A stretch of 64,000 bases of DNA, taken from NCBI GenBank assembly GCA_009829735.1, contig CM020618.1, forward strand, positions 38,230,894 to 38,294,893. The letters are read 5' to 3'. This stretch comes from Pyropia yezoensis (lineage: Eukaryota; Rhodophyta; Bangiophyceae; Bangiales; Bangiaceae). Shown one piece after another: positions 40,599 through 51,536 of this stretch (position 1 is the first letter of the stretch; each line of letters starts with the position of its first letter). Under the pieces are notes generated by a model. That model ran no database searches, was not told where the DNA came from, and saw only the letters and a program-made list of their open reading frames with translations. A program made the translations under genes and the position numbers.

Positions 40599-43500
40599 TC
40601 AAAGGGCGGTGCCCGCGGCGCCCGGGGCAAGGGACGCCCCCCCCCCCGACACGGCAGGCGCAGGCGCGGGAGCGGGCGGCTCGCCCCCCCCCGACGCGGC
40701 CACCGACGCCACCACCGCCGCCGAGATGTCGGCCAGCGCCGACGGGTGCGGGAACGCGTGGCCGGGCCATACGCCTAGCGGCGCGCCGCCCACCGCCGCC
40801 GCCGGGTGGTGGACGTGCTGCGGGTGTAGGTGGTGCGGGGCGTGCCGCGAGTGCGGCGGCGGGTGGTGGGGGGGCGGGTGCTCGGTCGCGGCGGGGGCGG
40901 TCAGCCCCGAAAGCGGGTGCGGCGAGCCGCCCCCACCGCCGGCTGGCGGGTGGGGAGGCCCCGCAGGCGCGCCCGGCGGTGGCGGCGGAGGCGGTCCGCC
41001 GGGTAGGAGCGGGTAGGCCGCGTGGGTGCCGGGCGGCGGCCACCAGCCGCCCGCCCCTGGCGGCGCGCCCGACACTACAACTCCCCCTGGCGGTGGTGCC
41101 GGGGCCAGATTGTGCATACCCCCACCCCCCACGCCACCTCCGCCCCGGCCGGCCGGCATTGCCGCGCGGGGCGTAAACGAGCGGGGGAGGATAGTCGACG
41201 CGCGTGGGGGCCCCGCGGCGGCCGCCGCAGCGGCCGCGGCTGCCCGCTCCTTGCGCGCCACCGCCCGCGACTGCTTCTTAATCACCGGCTTGGCCTCCTT
41301 GCGCCGCGCACAGCGGGAACAGGCCAGCCGCCGGATGTGGTTGTCTTGGCCACACACGCACCGCACGTATACCTTGTCGCGGTCGCTGCGGGCGTTGCGA
41401 GCAGCTTCGGCCGCCGGAGGGGGGGCCCCATGGTACGCCACCGCCCCGTGGGGGGCGTGCGCACCCGGATATACGAGCGCGCCCCCTCCGGGATGTGGCA
41501 ACCAGTAGGGCGTCCCGGGAGGGACCCCGTACGCGGCGCCGGCCATGGCGCCCAGCGCGTAGGCGCCTGGGGGGGGCGGGTGATACGCCGGCCGCTGGCC
41601 GGCAGCGCTCGCAGCGTGCGCCGCGTAGACGGCCGCATAGCGCGGGTCAAAAACGCTGGAGGGCAGCTGTCCTGGGTGGCCACCGCCCCCGTGTGCCATG
41701 TACGGCGGTGCGTGCGAGGACAAGGGCATGCCCTGGATGTTGCTGCCCGCGCCATGCGAGCTGGCGGCCCCGGGAACTCCGCCGCTGCCGTCAGACCGCC
41801 CCGGCTGGCTGGGCATCGACGCAGAGCTAGGGTACGGCGACGTCAACACCGGCACAAGCGGCCGCGACTCAATCGACGCCGTTACAGGTGAAGTGGAGGA
41901 ACTGGGCCCTGACGACTGCGCGCCGCCGCCGCCTGTCGAGCGCCCCGCTGCCGACGCAACCCGCCGCACATCGGGAGCGGGTGGAATGCAGATGCCTCCC
42001 ACCGGACTGGTGCGGCGGATGTTGGGGTCGGCAACAGCCGTGGCGGGCGCCACAGGCGCTGCGAGCGGGCGTATAATCGTCTTGCCCGCTCCCCCCGTTA
42101 CGGCAGCCTCTCCCGCTGCTGGCACGGTGCTCGCCCCCGCGGCCACCTGCTCTGTCTTGGCCCCCCGCGAGGTGGCGAGGCAAAGGATGGGCACCAGCGA
42201 TGACAGCGACACGTCGGGCGAAGGGGACAGCGACAGTCCCAACGGCGGCGACAAGCACAGGCTGGGCATCGGCGACAAGCACACATCCGTCGCTATGCAC
42301 GGCACGTCCTGCCCCGCCGCCGCCGCGTCGCGGTCCACCGTGTTGCTGCTCGTCGACCGAGACAACGAGCGGCGGGCCAGGGGCTCACCAACAGCCGCCG
42401 CCGTTGCCGCCGTGCGAGGCGCGGACGCCAACGCCGCCCCGGCGGGAGCCATCACCACCGACAAGCCAGGGCCAGCCGTAGGAGGCGGCGCGGGCGGCCG
42501 ACCGCCCCCGCACGGCCTGCCAGATGGAGCAACCGCTGCTGATGCGTGCGCATGCTGTGCTCGCACGTCAGCGGGCGAGCGCCGGCCGCGTGCGTCGATC
42601 GGTAGAGTGGGGGCGGCGGCGGCGGTAGGGGCCTTTGCCGCCACCGCCCCCGCTGCCGGTGCGCCCGGCATGGCGGGAGGGGTGGCTCGCGGCGCTGCCG
42701 CGCCCACCACCCCCCGCAGCAATAAGCGCGCTGCAGACGTTGGCGCCAATGGTGGGACAGAGGTGGGGGTGGACGGTGTGTGAGACGGTGCGGCCACCTC
42801 CGCCACCGCTGCCACTGGTGCCACTGGTGGTACCGGCGAAGGCGGCAGCGGTCGCGCAGCCGCCACGCTGGCCTCTGCCACAGGAAGAGCTGCCACGGAA
42901 GCCGCGGCCACCGCCGGAGGCGGTGGCGGCAGCGGCAAGCGTGGCCGCGAGGGGGGTGAGGTCACCACGGCCGGCGCCAGGCAGGCCGGCACACGGCTCC
43001 GCTCAGATGACATGTCGCTGCTGCTCGTGGCGCTCATGGGCGACGGCCCCGTGCTCTGCGGCCCGGGCGCGGCGGCGGCTGCCCCGCGGCAGCCGCTGCC
43101 GCCGTCGCGGCGGCAGCCGCCCACGGCAGACGTGTCCATATCGTCCATCAGGCGATCCGCTCGCGGGCCCGCTTCGTCGGCCTCGTCCCCATCCTTCATG
43201 TCGCCCCCCCCCGCCTCCGCGTCAGCGGGCGGCGACGGCGACGACGGCTCTGACTCTTCCGACCGCCAGTCATCGTCCATGGCAAACGGGACACAGATGG
43301 CAACGGCGCGGGTGATCCCGCCCATTGACGACGCGCCACACGGCTGTGGTGGGCGCAGCAGGCACGAGCCGTTGCGGGCCGCCGCGACCGCCATAGACAG
43401 GACGCCCCGCCGGTGGGGGGCGGGCGACTGCAGCGTGCCACTGCCGCCCACCGCCACTGCCCCTGGACCAGCATCATCCAGACACGGGCTGTCGGGACCC

Positions 43501-44159
43501 AGAGTATCCCCAATGCTCTCCGTCACCGACGCGGACAGCGTCGGCACATCGCTACGGTCATCGCTGCCACCGCCACCCCCCGCCGGCTCCGCGTCAACGC
43601 CAGCGGACGGGTGCCCGGTGTGATGGCGATGAACGTGGGAGGGGGAGAGGGCGGCTTTGGATGGGGGCGGCGCCTGGATCAGATAGCTAAACAGGCGCTC
43701 ATCGTCTTCCGCGTCAGCCGGCAGGGCACCCTTGGGGCTCTTTGCCCCCGCCGTCAACGGCCTCGATACCCTATTCGCCAACGAAGCGGGTGGCGGCCGC
43801 GCTGGCCGCGGCGGCACGATGCCTCCTACGGCTGCAACAGGCGAGTGGTGGCCCGCGGCGCCAGCAGCGCCAGCCGCCCCTACCACCCCCGCCGCTGTGG
43901 TCGTCGCGGCTGCCGAAGCGGCAGTGGCGCCAGCGGCAGCGGCAGCAGCGCCACCGCCCTTTGCCGTCGCGCCGCCACCACAGTCGCTCCCCCCACCATG
44001 CAGGTGCGGGTGCTCCGACGCGCGGAGGAGAGCCACCAGGTCCAACGTGGAGCCGGTCATGATCGAGTCGCTTTGTGGGCCGCCAGGAAGCGACCGCAGC
44101 GGCCGGGCGGCGGCGGTGCCTTGGCGCGAAGGGGTGTCTGCCGGGAGGGGCGCGGCCAT
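40599..44159 (-). CDS. Large disordered protein with a CxC-CxxC zinc module, 1186 residues
   Basis: ATG 44159 (MAAPLPADTPSRQG). Most of the chain is Ala/Pro/Gly/Ser-rich and low complexity, with some informative islands: STLDLVALLRASEHPHL near the N-terminus, DDERLFSYLIQAPPPSKAAL, an acidic patch (DDDWRSEESEPSS), and a C-terminal third with Tyr/Pro/His repeats. At about residues 920-960 a basic cysteine module reads VRCVCGQDNHIRRLACSRC followed by ARRKEAKPVIKKQSRAV. Four cysteines spaced CxC-x10-CxxC suggest a zinc ribbon next to a nuclear localisation signal. I know no family with this exact module; a nuclear regulator is a guess. One uninterrupted frame of this length on the minus strand, with islands of ordinary composition, argues for a real gene. 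Confidence 0.6.
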   Translation of the reverse strand: MAAPLPADTPSRQGTAAARPLRSLPGGPQSDSIMTGSTLDLVALLRASEHPHLHGGGSDCGGGATAKGGGAAAAAAGATAASAAATTTAAGVVGAAGAAGAAGHHSPVAAVGGIVPPRPARPPPASLANRVSRPLTAGAKSPKGALPADAEDDERLFSYLIQAPPPSKAALSPSHVHRHHTGHPSAGVDAEPAGGGGGSDDRSDVPTLSASVTESIGDTLGPDSPCLDDAGPGAVAVGGSGTLQSPAPHRRGVLSMAVAAARNGSCLLRPPQPCGASSMGGITRAVAICVPFAMDDDWRSEESEPSSPSPPADAEAGGGDMKDGDEADEAGPRADRLMDDMDTSAVGGCRRDGGSGCRGAAAAAPGPQSTGPSPMSATSSSDMSSERSRVPACLAPAVVTSPPSRPRLPLPPPPPAVAAASVAALPVAEASVAAARPLPPSPVPPVAPVAAVAEVAAPSHTPSTPTSVPPLAPTSAARLLLRGVVGAAAPRATPPAMPGAPAAGAVAAKAPTAAAAPTLPIDARGRRSPADVRAQHAHASAAVAPSGRPCGGGRPPAPPPTAGPGLSVVMAPAGAALASAPRTAATAAAVGEPLARRSLSRSTSSNTVDRDAAAAGQDVPCIATDVCLSPMPSLCLSPPLGLSLSPSPDVSLSSLVPILCLATSRGAKTEQVAAGASTVPAAGEAAVTGGAGKTIIRPLAAPVAPATAVADPNIRRTSPVGGICIPPAPDVRRVASAAGRSTGGGGAQSSGPSSSTSPVTASIESRPLVPVLTSPYPSSASMPSQPGRSDGSGGVPGAASSHGAGSNIQGMPLSSHAPPYMAHGGGGHPGQLPSSVFDPRYAAVYAAHAASAAGQRPAYHPPPPGAYALGAMAGAAYGVPPGTPYWLPHPGGGALVYPGAHAPHGAVAYHGAPPPAAEAARNARSDRDKVYVRCVCGQDNHIRRLACSRCARRKEAKPVIKKQSRAVARKERAAAAAAAAAAGPPRASTILPRSFTPRAAMPAGRGGGGVGGGGMHNLAPAPPPGGVVVSGAPPGAGGWWPPPGTHAAYPLLPGGPPPPPPPGAPAGPPHPPAGGGGGSPHPLSGLTAPAATEHPPPHHPPPHSRHAPHHLHPQHVHHPAAAVGGAPLGVWPGHAFPHPSALADISAAVVASVAASGGGEPPAPAPAPAVSGGGASLAPGAAGTAL

Positions 44160-47100
44160 GTCCAGACCACCCGCCGTCGCCGTGGTTGCCGCGAGCCCCG
44201 AGCCCGCGCCGCGGCCACCGATGGGGGGGGTCGCCGCTGCCGCTTGCAGGGGGGGGCGGGGGGGGCGGGGAGCGTCGACCGCAGGCAGCTCTCCAGACCT
44301 CCTCCGCCCTCACTTGCGCGTGATGGAGAGGGGGAAGACGGGGTCGCGTCAGACGGGTGATAGGCGTGGCCGCTGCGGCAACTTGCTTACCTCATACACA
44401 AACAACGGCGCACCACCACCACCTCCCCCACCACACAACTTGCCCCAGCTGCCAGCAGCAATAGAAACACGGCACTCAAAGAGCGCGGCCACGCAGGAAA
44501 AAAGCCGCCGCCAAGAAAGACACACCAACCCACACCTTTCGGGTGAGAGCAGACGGGCGGGGAGGGGCGGCGCCCTGCCAGATACGACGTGCGGCACGCG
44601 CGCGTGGCGGCCGTAACCGCGAGATCGACGTCCGTCAAGCGAGACCCGCTCGGGGGAAAACTCCTCACAGGGACGGGGTGCCCGCCTTGGCCGTTGGTTG
44701 GTGGCAGCGGGGTTGGGTGGGGAGGCGGACAGGAGGGATGATGGAGGGGGGGGTAGCGGGGGAGGGGGGCGAAAAGGGATGAGCGGAAGTCAGGGGCGCC
44801 CACAGAGCTGTCCTGCCGCGGCAACCGTGCCGCACTCGCGCGGGGGTTTGCAGCCCCGCGGTGGCCGCGCGGCCGCCGCGCGCACGGTCGCCGGGGTCTC
44901 GCTCACGCGCCCGCGCACGCGACGGCGGCGGCGGGGGGTACAGGGCGCGCGGAGATACACTCGCCGACTGCCCCGCTCCCCGTGCCCCCCCACCCTCCAC
45001 AGCCACCGCCGACGCGTGGCGGGGCCTGCGTCGCGCCGCACCCGCGCGCACGGCCGCGGCGAATGGGGACAATCGTGTGGCGCTCGGGGGGGGGAGGAGA
45101 GGGGAAGGGGGCGGAGCGCGGCGGCAGCCGTCGACAGTTCGGTCGCGCCGCCGCAGCCGCCACCGTCAGGCGGGGAGACCCCCGCACAGATGGTGATGGC
45201 AAGGGTGGCGGCGGGGGGTTGGTGGGGGTACGTGGGGGCAGAGGGGTTGGGGGAGGGGGACAAGGAGACGCGTGGGGGAGAAACCCAAGGAGGTTTGCCG
45301 GCCCCCCAGCGGGGGTAGGGAGTGGCGCTCAGGGGGGGGGGGGGCGAGGGGGGGGGGGGGCGAGCACAATGGAACACAGTCCCAAGCGAGGGGTTGGCCG
45401 TGTCGGGGGGGGGCGGGGGGGGGTGGGCAGTGAACGGGGGTGAGGGGGGGCGGAGGACGTGCCCGGTGGGATCCCCCGCCGCAGAGAGCGACGGCCGACA
45501 GCGCACAGACGGGCGGGCGGGGTGGCCGCCGCGGCCGGCCGCCCGCAGATTCGCGGCACCCCCGCCGCGGCAGCGACCGAGGCCGCGGCTGTGTGCCTCC
45601 CGCTCGACGGGCGGGCGGGCTGGCCTTCCCCGCGAGCCCGCCTACGAGGCGGCGGTGCCGCGCTGGGGACACGGCCGCACCCGTCTCGCCAGCCGCGCAG
45701 GCAGCTGCGGCGGGGGGAGGGGGGGAAGAAGACAAGACGCCCACGCCGCCGCCACACCAGCCCGCGGAGCTACGGGCGTCTGGCAGGGGTGCAAACGCGC
45801 CTGCACGCCGCCCCCCCTTGGGCGCCCGACCCCCGCCCCTTGCCCCTGCCGCTCACTCGCCAGTCGCCTGCCTCCCCGTGTGTCGCAGACCCCGGCGGAC
45901 CGAGTCGTGCCTGGGCTGTCCCGCCCGCCCGCCCGCCCGGCCTTCGCCGCGTGCCCGACCTCCCCGCGCCTGCGTCGTTGGTGCGCCCCCGCTCGACCGC
46001 GTGACCCGTTGCCAGTAGTGACGAAAACACCCAAGTGGGGGTCAGGTGCCCTCGTGTGAGCGACAGAGCGGCGGGTGCGCGGCCGGTTCAAGCGGGCGGG
46101 GGGCGGCTGTGGAGAGAGAGGGCGCTTAGTCGCGGCGCGCCGGTGGTGCCACGAGCTGCTGGGGGGAGCTGGACGTGGGAGGCGCGAGCACGGGGAAGAA
46201 AAGACCCGGGCGGAAACAAACCACAGGGAGCGAGACGGCTGCGGGCACGCGCGTGGGTCACGGCCAGCTCCCTCAGAGGGGGCCCCCCCGTGGGCCACAG
46301 AGGGGGGGTGTCGACGGCGGTACAGGACACCGCGCCGAAGGAGCCCACAGCTGGCCGAGGGGGAAGGGGACACATTGGGGCAAAACCCTCGCCGCGGAGC
46401 TCTGGACACAGCCCCATGCGCAAGACCGCGGCAGAAAAAGGCCGCGGCACCGAGCTCTCTATTTTGTTATGGTCACGGACGTGCATGCACAGCCACACAG
46501 GCAGACGCTGCGAATGAAAGAGCCCCCACCATCGACACCAATGACAATGGTCCCGGCTGCAGCGGCAGAGGGTCGGGGGAGAGTGGGAGGGGGGGGCCAA
46601 CGGTCCGCCGCTCTCAGACAGAATGACCCAATGGCGCATCACGCAAGACCTGGTTGTGGACACGGGGGGAGGCATGACCAGCCACAAGGCGGCCACAGAC
46701 GCCACACGAGGACGGTCTCGGGGTGCCGCCCCTCAGAGGAAGGTATAACCAACCTGGCCGTCTCCTCTCCTGGTGCAGCGACCCTCTCACCTGCACGGCT
46801 TCCCAGAAGGGGAGAGCGAGCGAGGCAAACTTCGCGCTGGCGACACGGATGCAGAGGCTTGCACACAACGGAGCCCTTTCCCTGCTGACCACACATTCGA
46901 CGTCCACGGCTCAGCGCTCAAGTGATGGCTGTCGATTGTCGTGGTGAGGTCTCAGATCCGCCACCCAGATCTCGACGCCTAGAATTCGTCGCGTCATGCG
47001 CTCACTTGATTGGATAGACAGCTTCCTCATACCGTGAGGCCTTGGGGGCCGCGCGGCCTCATCGACGAGCGACCCATCCTTGAGCCTGACGCCTGGGCCT

Positions 47101-47580
47101 TCCATGCGAGTCTTCAGAGAATGAAATGTCTTATCCAGGACTTCTAGCGAAAATCGTGGGGAGGGTGGATCAGTGTTGGGGTGCCTTGGTTCCCACGAAG
47201 GTTCACGAGACCTTCCGCCATCTTTTGGACATGGACCGGGATGAGGCGTGATCCCTGGGCGACCGATGATGGCACTTCTCCGTTGCTACCCGAGCACTGA
47301 TTGGTGGAGAACGGCCCCCATTCGCACTGTTCTCAGGTGGTATCTCGAGGCCCTCCGGGTTGCGGTGGACACTGCGAGAGGCCAACGAGGAACGTGGGCT
47401 GCCGAAGGGATCTTCGGTGCAGCCCTTCTTCGTCAGGATTGGCGACATTATAATCTCCCCTCATTGGGACCGCGACCCCCCAGGATTGCGTCTTTGGGGG
47501 TGGTCTCCCCAAATGCCTCCAGGATCAAGCGGTCCCTTAGGATTTGGAACATAACTAGTATTGTTTCATGATCAGCCATG
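44160..47580. other. Gene-poor region, low complexity then balanced
   Basis: 44.16-46.1 kb is GC-rich with G-runs (45330-45361, 45404-45430). Frames on both strands are open but give only Arg/Pro/Gly-rich peptides. 46.1-47.58 kb returns to balanced composition with no domain-bearing frame. It probably includes the 5' region of the 40599-44159 gene and old repeats. Confidence 0.5.
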
Positions 47581-47584
47581 AAGC

Positions 47585-47630
47585 TATGTACTGTACTGTA
47601 CAGTACATATCTCTGTACTGTATGTACTTG
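47585..47630. repeat. TACTGTAC palindromic repeat
   Basis: The sequence around ATGTACTGTACTGTACAGTAC contains overlapping palindromes of TACTGTACAGTA type followed by another CTGTACTGTATGTAC. It can fold back on itself. A similar near-palindrome (GAGTACAGTACTC) occurs at 63484-63496. Confidence 0.7.
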
Positions 47631-49080
47631 GGCTCAGTTTTTCCCAACCAAGGTCGCCAAGACTTCCACCTCCCCGAGCACCGCGGCGGCCCAAGCCTCC
47701 CAGCTCGCAATGCCTGCACCAAGGCGACCATTGATTCCGCGCAATGAGGGGGGGGGGGGGGAGGGGTACTGTACGTTCGTTGCTGGGGAAGATGGTAGCT
47801 GCCCCCCTGCTGCCGCCCGACACCGCCGCGGCCGCCACTGCTGCCGCCAAGGCCAGGCGGCTGCCACCGCTTAGCTGCCAGAGCAACTCACGCTGGCAGC
47901 CACGGCCTGCTGGCCGCCTTCCCCCGCTGCCATTATCGGCGGCGCCGGCTGCCCCCCCCCGCTCCCGCCGTCGCCGCCGCCCTTTCCTCTCCCCACCATC
48001 CCCCGCCTTCCCCCATTTTCCCTCCTCCTCCCTCTTCCCCTTCTGCTTTGGCGTGCAACTTTCGGTGAGCCCTGCCCACGCCCTCCTCCACCTCTCCCCT
48101 CTCCCCCCGCCACCCCATGGCACCACCCCCCCCCGCCGCCCGCCGCCTCCGCGTCCGTGGCCGCGGTGGCGCAGCCGCAACGGCAGCGGCGACGGCGGGG
48201 GCGGCAGCAGCGCGCCCCATCCCCGTCTCGCCCATGTTCCCGCCCCCGCCTCCCCCCACGCCCGCACCCCCCCCCCCCCCCCCGCTGTAGTCGCCACCAC
48301 CACCCCCCGCACGTAGGGTCGCCCAACGGCGCAGCGGCGCTGGCGGCGCTCGCCACCGCCGCCGGGGTTCCCACCGCTGCGGCCGCCCTCAAGTGGGCGT
48401 GCGCGGGCACCGCCCCCAAGATGGCCGCCGCCTTCGTTGCCATCCCCGCCGTCGTCTGGTTGGGCGGCGCGGCGGTGCTGCTGTAGGCCGAAGAGGTGGT
48501 GTCAGTGAAAAACGAAGAAAGCGAGATTTGCCTGGGCCCACACTGCCAAAACAATGGCCGAAAAGGCTTGCGGGGTCCGCCAAGCAAAGAGAAAGCAAGT
48601 TCTTTTTGAGACGGTTTAGCAGGCACTGCGCGGCGGACGCCTACGGTCTCACCGCCGCTACCGAGACGGCGCTGCGCCCCGACGGTGTAGAGCGCCGCCG
48701 CACGGCGTCAGCGGCAGCTTGGGCGTCGGCGGCAGCGGCGATGGCGGGCGGCGATGGCGGCGTCAGCATCGGCGGCGGGTGTGCCGGCGGTGGCAGCGAT
48801 TGCTTCGGCGGGCGGTGGTTATGGAGGCGGAGGGCGCCCGCCTCGGTGGCGACGGGCAGCGCCGCTCTTCACGGGCTGGCGGGTGGCGCGCGCGGCCGTG
48901 ACATTACTCCTATGGGCCACTAGCACGTGCCTGCTGCCGCTGTCGCCGGCGGTGTCTCGTCCTGGCAACGACGCCAGCCGCCCCGATTGACCCTCCGTCG
49001 TATGCCACTGTGTCTTCGGTCTCTTCCTTGACTGACTCTTTGCCTCTGCCGCGGCCGCTGCCGCCCCCCGTATATCCCTC
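47631..49080. other. GC-rich region, no firm gene
   Basis: Many overlapping open frames of Ala/Pro/Arg-rich text. One plus-strand frame (48157-48486) ends in two hydrophobic stretches (AAALAALATAAGVPTAAAAL and MAAAFVAIPAVVWLGGAAVLL) that could be membrane spans. Its N-terminal part is Arg/Pro-rich and unconvincing, so I do not list it as a gene. A C-run lies at 48269-48286. Confidence 0.35.
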
Positions 49081-49157
49081 TTTCTGCCCCGCCCACCTAT
49101 GTGCTGCTCCGGCGTCGACCTCGGCGCCGACGACGCTGGCGCCGTCGACGGCCGAGG

Positions 49158-49256
49158 CGGCGGGTACAACGGCGCGGCAGCGGCGGGTACAACGACGCGA
49201 CGGCGGCGGGTACAACGGCGCGGCGGCGGCGGGTACAACGGCGCGGCGGCGGCGCG
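49158..49256 (+). repeat. 24-bp minisatellite, about four copies
   Basis: Units of GCGGGTACAACGGCGCGGCG type repeat about every 24 bp with small variations. Confidence 0.85.
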
Positions 49257-49621
49257 CCGCTGCGCCGACGAGCGGCGGCGACCACCCAACGCACACCTCC
49301 CCCCGCGGCTGCTAGGGGAGAAGGTAGCGGGGGACGAGATGGTGGTGACAGCGGCGGTGGCGGCGGCGGCTGCGGTCGCGTCCGGGGCAGCGGTGAGTGT
49401 GCCGCCGCCGTCTCATGGTGCCCAACACCGGCGGCCACTGGCACACCATTCTGGGGGGACCCAGACCAGGTGTCTGCCCTAGCCGCGGCGCACAGACAGC
49501 GTCACCAGACGGGGGCCCACGCCTGCACGTACGCCCAGCCGCAAGTAGAGCTGGAAGCGGAAGGGGCCGACCGCCCAGTCGGCGCCCACCACCTGCAGGG
49601 CAAACGCCAACGCCCGGTCAC

Positions 49622-51536
49622 TCAGGCCATTGCCGCCGCCGCCGCCGCTGCCGCCCCCGCACCTGACCCCCCGGCCATCGCGGTGGCGGCCCGGACGCCC
49701 CCCCCTCCCGCCACGACTGCCTCCACTGTCGTGCCGTGGCGGCCGCCGCCCACCACGGGCCGATGTCGCTGCGGCTGCGCGGCGCGGAGCAAGCCAACAG
49801 CCCTGGCCGTCGTCTCCACGACATGCACAAAAAAAAAAGCCCGCCCCCCGATTACCAACAACGGCAGCAGGAAGGCACCTCCTCCCGGGCGCGCGGAAAA
49901 GAGGGCAAAGGCAGGGGGCCCCCCAAAGCCGGCGCCCCACACGAGAAAGAAGAGCCCCGTGTCAATGGCCTCGGCGGCACCACCGCCGACGCCGCCCGCC
50001 GCCGCCACGCGGGCTGCCCGTGCCGTCGCGGCAGCCGACGACCCCACCGCCGCCGTCCCGCAGACGGCGGCCGCGTCCCGAAACGGGCGACAGGTGTAGG
50101 TGCGGCGGCACCCGCCGCACCGCACCGTGGAGCAGCTCCCGTCCGGCATCGCGTTCGCGCCGCAGTAGGCGCACGCCCCTGCCGCTCCGGCCAGCGCCCA
50201 CGCCTCGTACGCCGCCGACGAGGTGGTGCTTACCAGCGGCAGCGCACACTCCTCGGCGTGCACCGCCGCCCCGCAACGGCGACACGCGGCGGTGCCGCAT
50301 CGCGGGCACGCGACTTGCAGGTCGGCCGCCGTGGCGGCGCCTCCGCCGCCGCGTCGGCGCCTCCGCCGCCACCGCCGCCGCCGCCGCCGCCGCCCTCAAG
50401 AGCGGAGAAGGCGAGGGCGGGGGCGGCAGGGGCTCCCAGCACCCCTCGCTGATGGACCAGAGGGCCTACCCGCGGAGGGACAAAGCCGGGGAGCGGCAGC
50501 GCAGGTAGGTGAGGCGGGCGGCAAGGCGGGCGGCGAGGCGGGGGCCCACCAGCGGCACCACCTCCTCCGTGGCCGCCACGACGGAGCAGCCGGGGGCGAA
50601 GCAGGAGGGGAAAGCGATGCTAACCACCGCAATGGCCCGCCGCCAGTAGGTGGATGTGCAGCCGCGGCACGCCCGGTGGGCACACCCGCGGGCGCCCACA
50701 ACCTCGTCCGGGGGCAGGTCATCCAGGCAGACGGGGCATGCAGCGGCGTCAGGGGAAAGGGTGTTGGACGGCGGCAAGGGCAACAGCAGCGGCGACGCAG
50801 ACAGCAGCGGCGGCAGCAACGGCAATGGCGAAACGGGAAGCGGCGGGGACGGTGGTGGGGGTGGCGGCGGCGAGGGCGGGGGCGACGGCGGCGGTGGTGG
50901 CGACAGCGGCAGGGACGCCGCCGCTGCAATGGGTGGGGGCAGGAAGTGGCGGCGATCGCAGGCAGGCGCACCGCTTCGGGTCCCTGCCCTGGGACGAGAG
51001 GCACGCCGGCGGGGGCGGAAGCGCCTGCTCCCACCGGGCCACCGCGGGTGACCATGGTCCCCCACCCCGCGACGCAGCCACGGAGCCACCGCCGCCACAC
51101 CGGCGCAGGCGCGCGTGCACGGCCGGCAGCGGTGCGGACGGCGGCGGCAGCTGCAGCAGCAGCCGCGGCGGCGGTAGACGCGGCAGCAGCGGTGGCGGGC
51201 GGCGGCAGCGGCGGCGACAGAGGCGGCGGCGGCGGCAGCGGCAGCGGCAGCGGCTGTGGCAGCGGCAGCGGCAGCGGCAGCAACCGTAGGAGCTGACACA
51301 GGTGGGCGGATACGAAGGCGACCACCAAAGCACACTGTGGCAAGTGAGGGAGGAGCCGAGCGTGCCGGCGCGCGCGTGGCTGGCCGCGGAGAGCGGCGAG
51401 GAAGGGCGGCGAGGAAACGCGGCGAGGGGGGGGGGGGGGTGCGGGCGCCAGCAAGTCTTCGACGCGCACAGGGATTGCTGGCACAGGCGAGACCTGGGGC
51501 ATGATGACAGGTGTGGACCAGGGTCCCGGCCGCCAT
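49622..51536 (-). CDS. RBR-type (RING-IBR-RING) E3 ubiquitin ligase
   Basis: RING1 is in the frame 51536-50466: CPVCLDDLPPDEVV ... CAHRACRGC ... CFAPGC (about 50730-50580). The IBR lies in another frame: CPRCGTAACRRC ... HAEEC (about 50310-50243). RING2 (about 50185-50090) reads CAYCGANAMPDGSC then STVRCGGC; the Cys in DGSC aligns with the catalytic cysteine that carries ubiquitin as a thioester in RBR ligases such as Parkin. Between RING1 and IBR the frame changes. A GT at about 50467 (CGCGG/GTAGG) can be paired with an AG in the GGC-rich stretch to keep frame, so an intron is likely, but it is not proven. The N-terminal 260 residues are Pro/Ala-rich. Residues after RING2 (49622-50080) may not all be coding. 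Confidence 0.7.

Noticed and set aside
44543-46888. Several frames of 180-255 codons
   Set aside because: Mutually overlapping on both strands, Arg/Pro/Gly-rich, with no conserved-looking segment.
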